40,708 bases of DNA from assembly GCA_028868825.1 (NCBI GenBank), contig JAGWTU010000049.1, positions 1 to 40,708 on the forward strand. The letters run 5' to 3'. A model generated the notes under the pieces. It had not been told where the DNA came from. It made no database searches and saw only the letters and a program-made list of their open reading frames with translations. Each line of letters opens with the position of its first letter. Positions within the stretch are counted from its first letter, which is position 1. Both the position numbers and the translations under genes were made by a program. The DNA comes from Burkholderiales bacterium. GTDB lineage: Bacteria; Pseudomonadota; Gammaproteobacteria; Burkholderiales; Burkholderiaceae_C. This document shows positions 1 through 6,451 of this stretch, in pieces.

Positions 1-559
1 GCAGCGGACCTTCGAGCTTGAGGATGGTCTTGCCGATCAGCTCGGGGGCGTCGCGGTTGGGCGGTGCCGAACAGCCGCCCGAGGTCTTGACGTAGCGCGA
101 ATCGGTATGCAGCTGGCCGTTCGACAACTCGGCGATGACGCGCACATGGCTGTATTCGTCGACGCGCAATCGCGTCTCGAAGTCGGCCTGCCCGACCTCG
201 CGGGTCAGGCTCAGTTCGGCGGCCACCGGCGACGGGTTCTTGTCGACGACGATCGTCAGCTTGCGCACGTAGAGGTCGTCGCGCTGCGCCAGATGCGAGA
301 CGATCTTCACCGGCACCGAGGCGCCGTAGGCCGCGCGCAGCGGCGCGATCAGCTGCACGACGCCCTGGCCGGCGACCGGCGTCCGGTCGCCGAACAGATG
401 GCCGCGGATCTTCTCCCATTCGGGCGACGAGGCGCCATGCTCGGCCGAGGGCAGGCCGCCGACGGCGCCGTGCGCAAGATTCGGCGCGAGGGCCGGCGCG
501 AGCGTGATCGCGGCCAGGCGCTGCAATGCGCGGCGTCGGGTCGATGTGCGGACCTTCAT
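1..559 (-). CDS. SoxYZ-like carrier protein of the quinoprotein relay, copy 1 (partial, C-terminus beyond window)
   Basis: The reading frame is open from the ATG at 559 to the window edge, giving 186 visible residues. The N-terminus has a TRRR-type arginine motif followed by a hydrophobic stretch, so Tat-like export is likely. The body matches the SoxY-type half of the SoxYZ-like carriers that accompany PQQ dehydrogenases. It has the KTSGGCSAP motif, with Cys163 as the expected carrier cysteine. The SoxZ-type half would lie beyond base 1. An AAGGAAG ribosome site sits about 12 bases before the ATG, and the metallohydrolase gene ends 22 bases upstream. It is a diverged paralogue of the carrier at 3099-3974. 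What the cysteine carries in methanol oxidation is unknown for the family; family assignment is firm, function is not. Confidence 0.82.
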   Translation of the reverse strand, partial: MKVRTSTRRRALQRLAAITLAPALAPNLAHGAVGGLPSAEHGASSPEWEKIRGHLFGDRTPVAGQGVVQLIAPLRAAYGASVPVKIVSHLAQRDDLYVRKLTIVVDKNPSPVAAELSLTREVGQADFETRLRVDEYSHVRVIAELSNGQLHTDSRYVKTSGGCSAPPNRDAPELIGKTILKLEGPL

Positions 560-581
560 GGCGGGCGGCTTCCTTCTCACT

Positions 582-1550
582 TCACTTGAACAGCAATTCG
601 CGCTCGAACCGCAGGTAGGCGACCGAGGCGTTGCGCCGGTGGATGATCTCGTACTGGTCCCACTCCCGGTAGGCGGGCAGGTCGGAACGGTCGGCGACGT
701 CGAGCAGCGAGACCGAGGCCTCGACGAGCGCGCGCGCCCGCGCCTGCAGCGCGTCGAGGTACTGCAATTCGTCGTCGATGGCGGCCGGCCCCGCTGCCGC
801 GCCATGGCCGGGAACGAAGACGGTGGCGCCGCTGCTGCGCAACTCGCCCAGCGCCCGCCGCCAGCGCGGCATATCGCCGTCCTGGATGTCGGGTATGCGG
901 CGCACGTCGAGCATGCCGCCGGCGAACAGCACGCCGCGCTGCGCATCGAGCACCGCGATGTCGCCCGGCCCGCTCGTGTGGCCGTGGTACAGCACCTGCA
1001 GCGAGCGGCCACCGATGTCGATGGCGTGGCCGCCGTCGAATTCGCGGTCGGGCCGGTACATCTCGGTGCCGCTCATCGGCGCCTCGCCGACCTGCTCCTG
1101 CAGCGCCTTGAGGCAGTTCGAGCAACGCGAGGCCATCAGCCGCGCGCAGCGCCGCTCCATCGCCACCGGAATGCCGCGCTCGCGGAACGCGCCGGCGCCG
1201 AAGAGGAATTCGGGTTTCGTGTGCGTGACGAGCGCCATCAGCACCGGCTTGTCGGTGACGGCGGCGATCGCCGCCAGCAGCGCGCGTCCGTGGGCGAGCG
1301 AGGTGCCGGTGTCGATCACGACGACGCCGCGCTCGCCGACGCAGAACCCCATATTGCCGATGCGCCCGAGATTGTCCGGGTCGGCCGCGCCGCCTGTGCC
1401 GGGCACCCAATAGACGCCGGGCGCAGCGGCGACGGCGCGGCCGCTCGGGTGGGCAGTCGCGGGCGCCGCCAGCCGCCCCTGCGCACAGCCGGACGCACCG
1501 CCGACCATCGCGGCGGCGAGCAGCAGGCGTCGGCGGCTGATACCGGTCAT
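582..1550 (-). CDS. Quinoprotein-relay metallo-beta-lactamase-fold protein with degenerate metal-binding motif
   Basis: The 322-residue protein starts with an SRRR twin-arginine-like motif, a hydrophobic stretch and an ASGC lipobox, suggesting a Tat-exported lipoprotein. The body is a metallo-beta-lactamase fold resembling 'quinoprotein relay system zinc metallohydrolase 1', encoded beside PQQ alcohol dehydrogenases. The usual HxHxDH metal motif reads HTKPEF here: His110 is kept, but Lys112, Glu114 and Phe115 replace His, Asp and His. The bridging Asp position also appears lost (FAGGM instead of a GD pair). His191 (HGHT) and His249 (PGHG) remain. Hydrolase activity is therefore doubtful, and it may be a binding or structural paralogue. 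It lies 19 bases after the SRPBCC gene and 22 bases before the partial SoxYZ gene, so it is probably in the xox operon. Confidence 0.83.
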   Translation of the reverse strand: MTGISRRRLLLAAAMVGGASGCAQGRLAAPATAHPSGRAVAAAPGVYWVPGTGGAADPDNLGRIGNMGFCVGERGVVVIDTGTSLAHGRALLAAIAAVTDKPVLMALVTHTKPEFLFGAGAFRERGIPVAMERRCARLMASRCSNCLKALQEQVGEAPMSGTEMYRPDREFDGGHAIDIGGRSLQVLYHGHTSGPGDIAVLDAQRGVLFAGGMLDVRRIPDIQDGDMPRWRRALGELRSSGATVFVPGHGAAAGPAAIDDELQYLDALQARARALVEASVSLLDVADRSDLPAYREWDQYEIIHRRNASVAYLRFERELLFK

Positions 1551-1569
1551 CGCGGGCTCACGCTCGATC

Positions 1570-2106
1570 TCAATGGTGCTCGGCGAGCGCCTTCAGCCCC
1601 GCGAGGCCGCTGCGGTAGAACTCGGTGACGGCGGCGACGGCGACCTCGTCGGTCTGGTCGGGCGGCGGGTCGTTCCTGGGGTAGCCGCGGTAGAAGGCGC
1701 CACGCCATTCGACGACGCTGCCGCCGCCGTCGGCCGCCGTGACGCTGATCTGCGAGGTGTAGTTCGTCACCGGCAGCGCGCCGCCGTCCTTGGCGCGGAT
1801 GCGCACCTTCATGCCCGCGCCGTCATAGCCCTCGATCTTCTCCGACAGCGAACGCCCGTTCTTGAACTGCACGTCGCGCACCGAGCCCTCGTCATTGCCG
1901 TGATCGGCCTTGCTCGACGCGACGGCCGGATGCCAGCGTTCGAGCGCGTCGAAACCGCCGACCAGCGCCCAGACCTGGTCGGGCGGTGCGGCGATGGTCA
2001 CCTGTTCGACGACCTTCTGGCGCGTCGGCCCATGCGCCGAGGCGGCGCCGACGGCGACGAGAAGGCTCAGCGCCAGCAGCCGGATAGATGCGCGGGAAAC
2101 AACCAT
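1570..2106 (-). CDS. MxaD-like periplasmic SRPBCC-family protein
   Basis: This 178-residue protein begins with a clear Sec signal peptide (about residues 1-24, ending ASAHG). The rest is a single SRPBCC/polyketide-cyclase-like domain with the typical start VEQVTIAAPPDQVW and an ALERWHP stretch. MxaD proteins of methanol oxidation clusters have this size, fold and location and are thought to help electron transfer or assembly of methanol dehydrogenase; that role is known only for the mxa system, so its use with XoxF is inferred. It lies 39 bases downstream of the beta-propeller gene and 19 bases upstream of the metallohydrolase-like gene, all on the same strand. Confidence 0.8.
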   Translation of the reverse strand: MVVSRASIRLLALSLLVAVGAASAHGPTRQKVVEQVTIAAPPDQVWALVGGFDALERWHPAVASSKADHGNDEGSVRDVQFKNGRSLSEKIEGYDGAGMKVRIRAKDGGALPVTNYTSQISVTAADGGGSVVEWRGAFYRGYPRNDPPPDQTDEVAVAAVTEFYRSGLAGLKALAEHH

Positions 2107-2145
2107 CGGAACTCTCTCCTGGGGAGCGGTTTTCAGGGGGTGGAT

Positions 2146-3102
2146 TCAGGGCGTGATCAGCGGTTCGCCGATGAAGGCGCCGAAGCCGCGGCTGTTGCGG
2201 CCGGTGGCGATGCGCGCCAGGCTGCGCCCGCTGACGCCGTCGAGCACGCTGACGTCGTCGTCCATCCAGTTGACGACGTACACGCGCGAGCCGCTGGCGG
2301 CGATGCCTTCGGGGTAGCCGAAGCCGCTCAGCGTGCGCAGCGGCCGCAGCGTTTCGGCGTCGATCACGCTGACGGTGTCGGAATGCTGGTTCGTCACGTA
2401 GAGCAGCCGGCCGTCGTCGGCGAGCGCGGCGCCGTAGGGCGCGTGGCCGACGGCCACCGTCGCGACGACGGCCCCGCGGCGCGTGTCGACCACCGAGACA
2501 TCGTCGCTCATCACGTTGAGGACGTAGAGGCGGTCGCGCCGCGCATCGGCGGTGAGCGCGAAGGGATGGCTGCCGACGGCCACGCGAGCGCGCACGCGGC
2601 GCGACTCGAGGTCGACGACGGCGACGCTGTCGTCGTCGCGCTCGGCGACGTACACGGTGCGGCCGTCGGCCGCGGCGGCGACGCCGGCCGGCGCATGGCC
2701 GACCTCGATCTCCAGCGGCGGCGCCTCGGGCGCATCGGCGTCGATGACGAGCAGGCGGTTGCGGTACCAATCGGCGACGAAGACGCGGCGGCCGTCGGCC
2801 GCGGCGTCGATGCCGACCGGCCCGCTGCCCGCGGGCCAGGTCGCGACGACGCGCTGCGCGCGCATGTCGATGACCGAGATGCTGCGGCTGTCGGGATTGC
2901 TGACGAAGACGCGGCCGGCGCGGCTGACCGCGACGACGCCGGCCGGCGAGCGCCCCACCGGCACCGTCGCCACCACCTTCTGCAGCGCGAGGTCGATCAC
3001 CGAGACATCGTGGCTGCCCTGGTTCGTGATGTAGGCGTACGGCGCGGCGGCGCAGCCGCAGGCGGCGGCGACCAGCGACGCCGTGGCCAGCGCGCGCTTC
3101 AT
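2146..3102 (-). CDS. YVTN-repeat beta-propeller protein of the PQQ-dehydrogenase cluster
   Basis: The 318-residue protein has a short signal peptide with possible lipobox cysteines (ACGCAAAP). It continues as about seven repeats of the type YVTN/VSVID/VATVPVG/P.G, the signature of YVTN beta-propellers. It matches the 'PQQ-dependent catabolism-associated beta-propeller' family. No enzymatic motif is visible, so a binding or scaffolding role in the periplasm is the safest reading. The ATG at 3102 overlaps the TGA of the SoxYZ-like gene (ATGA), which fixes the start and implies translational coupling with that carrier. Confidence 0.85.
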   Translation of the reverse strand: MKRALATASLVAAACGCAAAPYAYITNQGSHDVSVIDLALQKVVATVPVGRSPAGVVAVSRAGRVFVSNPDSRSISVIDMRAQRVVATWPAGSGPVGIDAAADGRRVFVADWYRNRLLVIDADAPEAPPLEIEVGHAPAGVAAAADGRTVYVAERDDDSVAVVDLESRRVRARVAVGSHPFALTADARRDRLYVLNVMSDDVSVVDTRRGAVVATVAVGHAPYGAALADDGRLLYVTNQHSDTVSVIDAETLRPLRTLSGFGYPEGIAASGSRVYVVNWMDDDVSVLDGVSGRSLARIATGRNSRGFGAFIGEPLITP

Positions 3103-3974
3103 CGCGCCGCGCCGGCCAGCGGTTGCGCGACCGAGAACTGCCGCTCGCTCGTGTCGACCATCGTCGCGCGCAGTTCGCCGCCCGCGTCGCCGCCCTTGTG
3201 TGGCCGCACGTAGAAGCGGAAATTCGGGTTCTCGGCGATGCCGAAATCGACATCGGCGCTGAACACCGGGCGGCCGTCGTAGCTGACCTGGACCTGGCGC
3301 ACGTAATGCGGCGGGACGTACTGGCGCGTCGCCTGATCCATCACCATGCCCGAGTCGTTGGGGTGCTCGATCACCAGTTGCACCGCCACCGGCTCGCTGC
3401 CCTGCGCATCGCCCTCGACGCGCAGGCGCATGCGGCCCAGCGTCGCCGCGGCGGCCGCCGCATCGCCGGTCGCGGCGGCCGAACAGCCGCCCGAGGCCTT
3501 GATGAAGTGCGTCACCGCGTAGAGCTTGCCGTCGCTGGTCTCGGCGACGGCGCGGATCCAGCCATAGGCGTCGACACGGATGCGGGTCTCGACGTCGGCG
3601 CGCCCGCTGTCGGGCGTGAAGCCGAAGATGCCGACGATGGGCGATGGATTGGCGTCGAGCACGAGCACGATGCGCCGCACCCAGACCTCGCTGCCGGCGG
3701 GCATCCGGGTGTGGATCGCGACCGGCACGACGGCGGCGTCGATCGCGCGCCGCGGCGCCTCGAGCACGAGCAGGCCGGGGGGCGGGTCGGCGATCGGCCG
3801 CCCCTCGAACAGGCCGGCGCGGATCTTCTGCCAAATGACGCTCGCCTGCGGATCGTCGGTCGGCGACATGTTCCTCTGCGCCGCGTCGCCGGCCGCGGCC
3901 ATCGCCGCCGGCGCGTGCAGCGACAACGCGGCCGCGCAGGCCAGCAGCAAGGCGAGCGCGGCGCGTTTCATCAT
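3099..3974 (-). CDS. Quinoprotein dehydrogenase-associated SoxYZ-like carrier, copy 2 (complete)
   Basis: This complete 291-residue SoxY-SoxZ fusion has a Sec signal peptide ending near AAMAAAG. The SoxY-like domain carries the KASGGCSAA motif, with Cys164 as the presumed carrier residue, and a C-terminal SoxZ-like beta domain holds YDGRPVF and FRFYVRPHKGG. Classical SoxYZ carries sulfur intermediates on a SoxY cysteine; what the methylotroph relative carries is unknown. The ATG at 3974 overlaps the TGA of the preceding small secreted protein, and its own TGA overlaps the propeller ATG, so all three are translationally coupled. A second MET follows immediately at 3971. With the partial paralogue at 1-559 the operon encodes two carriers. 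Confidence 0.88.
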   Translation of the reverse strand: MMKRAALALLLACAAALSLHAPAAMAAAGDAAQRNMSPTDDPQASVIWQKIRAGLFEGRPIADPPPGLLVLEAPRRAIDAAVVPVAIHTRMPAGSEVWVRRIVLVLDANPSPIVGIFGFTPDSGRADVETRIRVDAYGWIRAVAETSDGKLYAVTHFIKASGGCSAAATGDAAAAAATLGRMRLRVEGDAQGSEPVAVQLVIEHPNDSGMVMDQATRQYVPPHYVRQVQVSYDGRPVFSADVDFGIAENPNFRFYVRPHKGGDAGGELRATMVDTSERQFSVAQPLAGAAR

Positions 3975-4336
3975 GGTGCCCCGATGAAGCAGGCCTTGTA
4001 CGCCCGCGCCTGCAGATCCTTGTAGCGCTTGATGCTGGCCTTGACGCCGTCGTTGTCGCGGAACACGCCGCCGCCTTCGCCGGCGATCGAGATCGCGTTG
4101 ATCGAGGTCTGCATCGAGACGAATTCGTCGTGGCTGGCCTCGTCGGCGATGACGTCGATCGCGCACGAGCATTTGTTGACCATCTCGAAATACGGCCCCG
4201 GGTGCGCCTTCATGCAGTCCTGGACGAAGAGCACGCGGTCCGAGGTGGGATAGTCGTTGGCGGGCGCGGCGCTGGCCGCCGCCGTGGCCAGCGCGAAGCC
4301 CAGTGCGGTCAGCATCGGGAGCAAGCTCATGCGCAT
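3971..4336 (-). CDS. Small secreted four-cysteine protein of unknown function in the xox operon
   Basis: I do not recognise a named family. The 121-residue product has a signal peptide (about residues 1-24, ending ASAAP) and a mature part of about 97 residues. Its four cysteines are arranged as C, then KCSC, then a C close to the C-terminus (KACFIG). There is no CxxCH heme site. It is predicted periplasmic, with possible disulfides or a metal site. The start at 4336 lies 10 bases after the preceding stop; a second in-frame ATG at 4330 is possible. Its TGA overlaps the SoxYZ-like ATG, so it is made together with that carrier, suggesting a relay-related role (inference). Confidence 0.75.
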   Translation of the reverse strand: MRMSLLPMLTALGFALATAAASAAPANDYPTSDRVLFVQDCMKAHPGPYFEMVNKCSCAIDVIADEASHDEFVSMQTSINAISIAGEGGGVFRDNDGVKASIKRYKDLQARAYKACFIGAP

Positions 4337-4346
4337 TCCGTTGCCC

Positions 4347-5027
4347 TCAATGCACGGCCGGCGCGGCGGCGCCGTCGACCACCAGTTGCTCGACCAGCAC
4401 CGGCGCCGCGCCGCCGCTGCCGTCGACATGGGCCGTGATGGCGACGATGTCGCCGGGCACGGCGTCGGAGAGGATGAAGTCGTACTGCTTGGTCGCCAGA
4501 TTCTCGTAGCGCGAGCGCATCGGGTCGTCGAGATAGGGCGCGATCGTGATGCGACGTGCCGCGACGTTCTTGCCGCGGTAGGCGACGCTGGTCTCGCTGA
4601 TCTGCGCGCCGTTGTAGACGGCCATGCGGATGCGCTTGCGGAAGTAGTTCGGCTGGCCCTTGGTGAGGCGGCTCATCTCGCGGATGTCGCGTTCCAGGAA
4701 ATACAGCAGCACCGGGTTGCCCTCGGGCTGTTCGACCTCGGGCAGCGCGAGGCGGCGCGCACCGCTGAGGAAGTCGCCGCTGGCGGCGCAGCAACTGCCG
4801 TCGGCGCGTCGTTTGACCGTCAGCGTGGCGCTGTCTTCGAATCCCGGCTCGAGGCTGCCGCTCTTCGTGTAGCGGTAGTGGATGACCGCCGGCGGCTGGG
4901 CGTGGACGAGCTGGTTGGACATGAACAGCGCCCGTTCGGCGGGCGAGAAATCATCCGCGGCCCGCGCCGGGGCCACCGCCAGCAGCGACGCGGCGGCGAT
5001 GACGAGGGGTGCGTAGGAGCGATGCAT
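4347..5027 (-). CDS. Secreted protein of unknown function in the xox operon
   Basis: No family is recognised. The 226-residue protein has a clear Sec signal peptide (about residues 1-24, ending ARAADD) and a mature domain of roughly 200 residues with a vicinal GSCCAAS cysteine pair. Several basic/aromatic strands (VIHYRYTKSG, YFRKRIRMAVYNG) suggest an all-beta, lipoprotein-carrier-like or outer-membrane-lipid-binding-like domain, but this is only an impression. The start at 5027 gives a proper signal peptide; the frame remains open upstream but that part is not protein-like. It lies 50 bases after xoxJ and 10 bases before the four-cysteine protein, within the xox operon. Confidence 0.75.
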   Translation of the reverse strand: MHRSYAPLVIAAASLLAVAPARAADDFSPAERALFMSNQLVHAQPPAVIHYRYTKSGSLEPGFEDSATLTVKRRADGSCCAASGDFLSGARRLALPEVEQPEGNPVLLYFLERDIREMSRLTKGQPNYFRKRIRMAVYNGAQISETSVAYRGKNVAARRITIAPYLDDPMRSRYENLATKQYDFILSDAVPGDIVAITAHVDGSGGAAPVLVEQLVVDGAAAPAVH

Positions 5028-5077
5028 CGATTCGGTGACTTCCGTAGGCCAGCGCGCCGATCGCGCCCTGGCGGCTT

Positions 5078-5959
5078 TCAGGGTCGGGTCGAGGCGTAGG
5101 ACTCGTCGACGAGCGGCACGCCGTAGTCCTTCAGTATCGCCTCGATGGCCGCCCGGTTGCCGTCGATGAACTGCTCGACCTGCGCCTTCCATTCCTTCTC
5201 GCCGTAGCGCACGCCCATCGCCATCGGGTAGTCGAAGCGCACGCCGGGCTCGGAATGCAGCGCGATGACCGCGAGCTGGGGCGATTTCACGCGTTTGGCG
5301 AAGAAGCCGGCGATCGGTCCCCAGACGATGGCGACGTCGATCTTGCCGCTGGCGAGGTCGTTCTCGATGATCTGGCCCGGGTACTGCGCGGGGTCGGCGT
5401 TGAGGATGTGGTACGGCACGCCGCGGTCGACCAGGCCATGCTTGACGAGCCAGGCCGAAGCCGGCGAGCGGTCGTAGATGCCGATGCGCAGGCGGCCCAG
5501 CAGCGCCGGGTCGAGGTGCAGGAAATCGTCGCCCGAGTGCACGGCGTCCATGCCGTGGCCCTGGGGGATCACCAGGGCGTAGGTCGAGCGGTAATAGGGC
5601 TTGGTCACCGAGACCTGATCGAAGCCGACCGGCACCCCCATCATGATGTCGCAGGGGTAGTCGTCGCCGGGCAGCTTGTACTTGAGCGTGTTGCGCACGA
5701 AGGCGAAGCGCTCGGGGTAGGTGTAGTAGGTGACCGGCAGGCCGAGCTGCTTGCCGAACAGATCGGCGAGCCGGTTCTCGATGCCCTCGGCCGCGGTGTT
5801 GGAGAACGGCAGGTTGTTCGGGTCCTGGCACACGCGCAGGGCTTTGCGCTCGAGGTCCTGGGCGCCGGCGCCGACGACGCAGCCCAGACAGCCGATCGCG
5901 AGCGCCGCGGCAATGCCGGCCAGGCGGCGGAAATGGCGGGCGCTGGTGAGGTGGCTCAT
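5078..5959 (-). CDS. xoxJ: XoxJ-type periplasmic substrate-binding protein
   Basis: The 293-residue product has a signal peptide with cysteines in the hydrophobic region (IGCLGCVVGAGAQ), followed by a type 2 periplasmic binding fold. The start of the mature part, ALRVCQDPNNLPFSN, is characteristic of the quinoprotein-dehydrogenase-associated putative ABC substrate-binding proteins (MoxJ/XoxJ). Family members occur next to xoxF and xoxG; XoxJ is believed to interact with XoxF, possibly in its maturation, rather than import a solute. No ABC permease or ATPase lies nearby in this window, which fits that view. The ATG at 5959 overlaps the xoxG TGA by four bases. Confidence 0.9.
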   Translation of the reverse strand: MSHLTSARHFRRLAGIAAALAIGCLGCVVGAGAQDLERKALRVCQDPNNLPFSNTAAEGIENRLADLFGKQLGLPVTYYTYPERFAFVRNTLKYKLPGDDYPCDIMMGVPVGFDQVSVTKPYYRSTYALVIPQGHGMDAVHSGDDFLHLDPALLGRLRIGIYDRSPASAWLVKHGLVDRGVPYHILNADPAQYPGQIIENDLASGKIDVAIVWGPIAGFFAKRVKSPQLAVIALHSEPGVRFDYPMAMGVRYGEKEWKAQVEQFIDGNRAAIEAILKDYGVPLVDESYASTRP

Positions 5960-6354
5960 TTGGTCTCGGCGGGGCTGTCCATCGGCACGACGTGCGCCTT
6001 CGTGATCTTGCCGTCGGAGCGACCCTTCAGGTAGGCATACAGATGATCGATGTTGTCCATCACGTTCTTGCTGGTGCTCCACGGCGGCATGCCCTTCTCG
6101 ACGCGCCCGTTCGTGACCGTGGTGACGAACTGCTCCTTCGTCATCACCTTCAGGCTGTCGATCAGCGAGGGGCCGACCATGCCTTCCTGGTTCGGGCCAT
6201 GGCAGCGGTCGCAGGCGGCCTGGCGCCAGGTGCGAAATCCTTTCAGCGTATCGGGATCGACCTTGTTGCCGTCGACCACCGTGTACAGCGGCTTCTCCGC
6301 CCATGCTGCCCCGGCGACCGCGAGGGCCAGCGCCATCCAAACCTTCCGATTCAT
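5956..6354 (-). CDS. xoxG: XoxG-type c-type cytochrome, electron acceptor of methanol dehydrogenase
   Basis: This 132-residue product has a signal peptide (about residues 1-19, ending AAWAEK) and one heme-attachment site, CDRCH. A following GPNQEGMVGPSL loop and MPPW motif (possible axial Met) are typical of the XoxG/MxaG cytochrome group. It should take electrons from PQQ in XoxF in the periplasm. It is short compared with classical cytochrome cL. The start at 6354 gives the signal peptide and has an AAGGA element about 11 bases upstream. It is separated from xoxF by 97 bases holding a terminator-like hairpin, and coupled by a 4-base overlap to xoxJ. Confidence 0.9.
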   Translation of the reverse strand: MNRKVWMALALAVAGAAWAEKPLYTVVDGNKVDPDTLKGFRTWRQAACDRCHGPNQEGMVGPSLIDSLKVMTKEQFVTTVTNGRVEKGMPPWSTSKNVMDNIDHLYAYLKGRSDGKITKAHVVPMDSPAETK

Positions 6355-6369
6355 CTTCCGTCGATCCTT

Positions 6370-6409
6370 GTCAAAAGAAGGGATGGCCGCCACCCGCAGC
6401 AGCCACCCC
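6370..6409 (-). terminator. Terminator-like hairpin between xoxF and xoxG
   Basis: Reading the minus strand, GGGGTGGC (6409-6402) pairs with GCCATCCC (6387-6380) across a 14-base loop; one pair is G-U in RNA. It is followed directly by the T-rich run TTCTTTTG (6379-6372). This is the form of an intrinsic terminator. A second short hairpin, GGCCC/GGGCC at 6421-6436, lies between it and the xoxF stop. Because downstream genes seem to belong to the same operon, partial termination is the likely effect. Confidence 0.6.
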
Positions 6410-6451
6410 TCCGAAATGCCGGCCCCTCGCAGGGCCAGCCATGCCCTCAAC

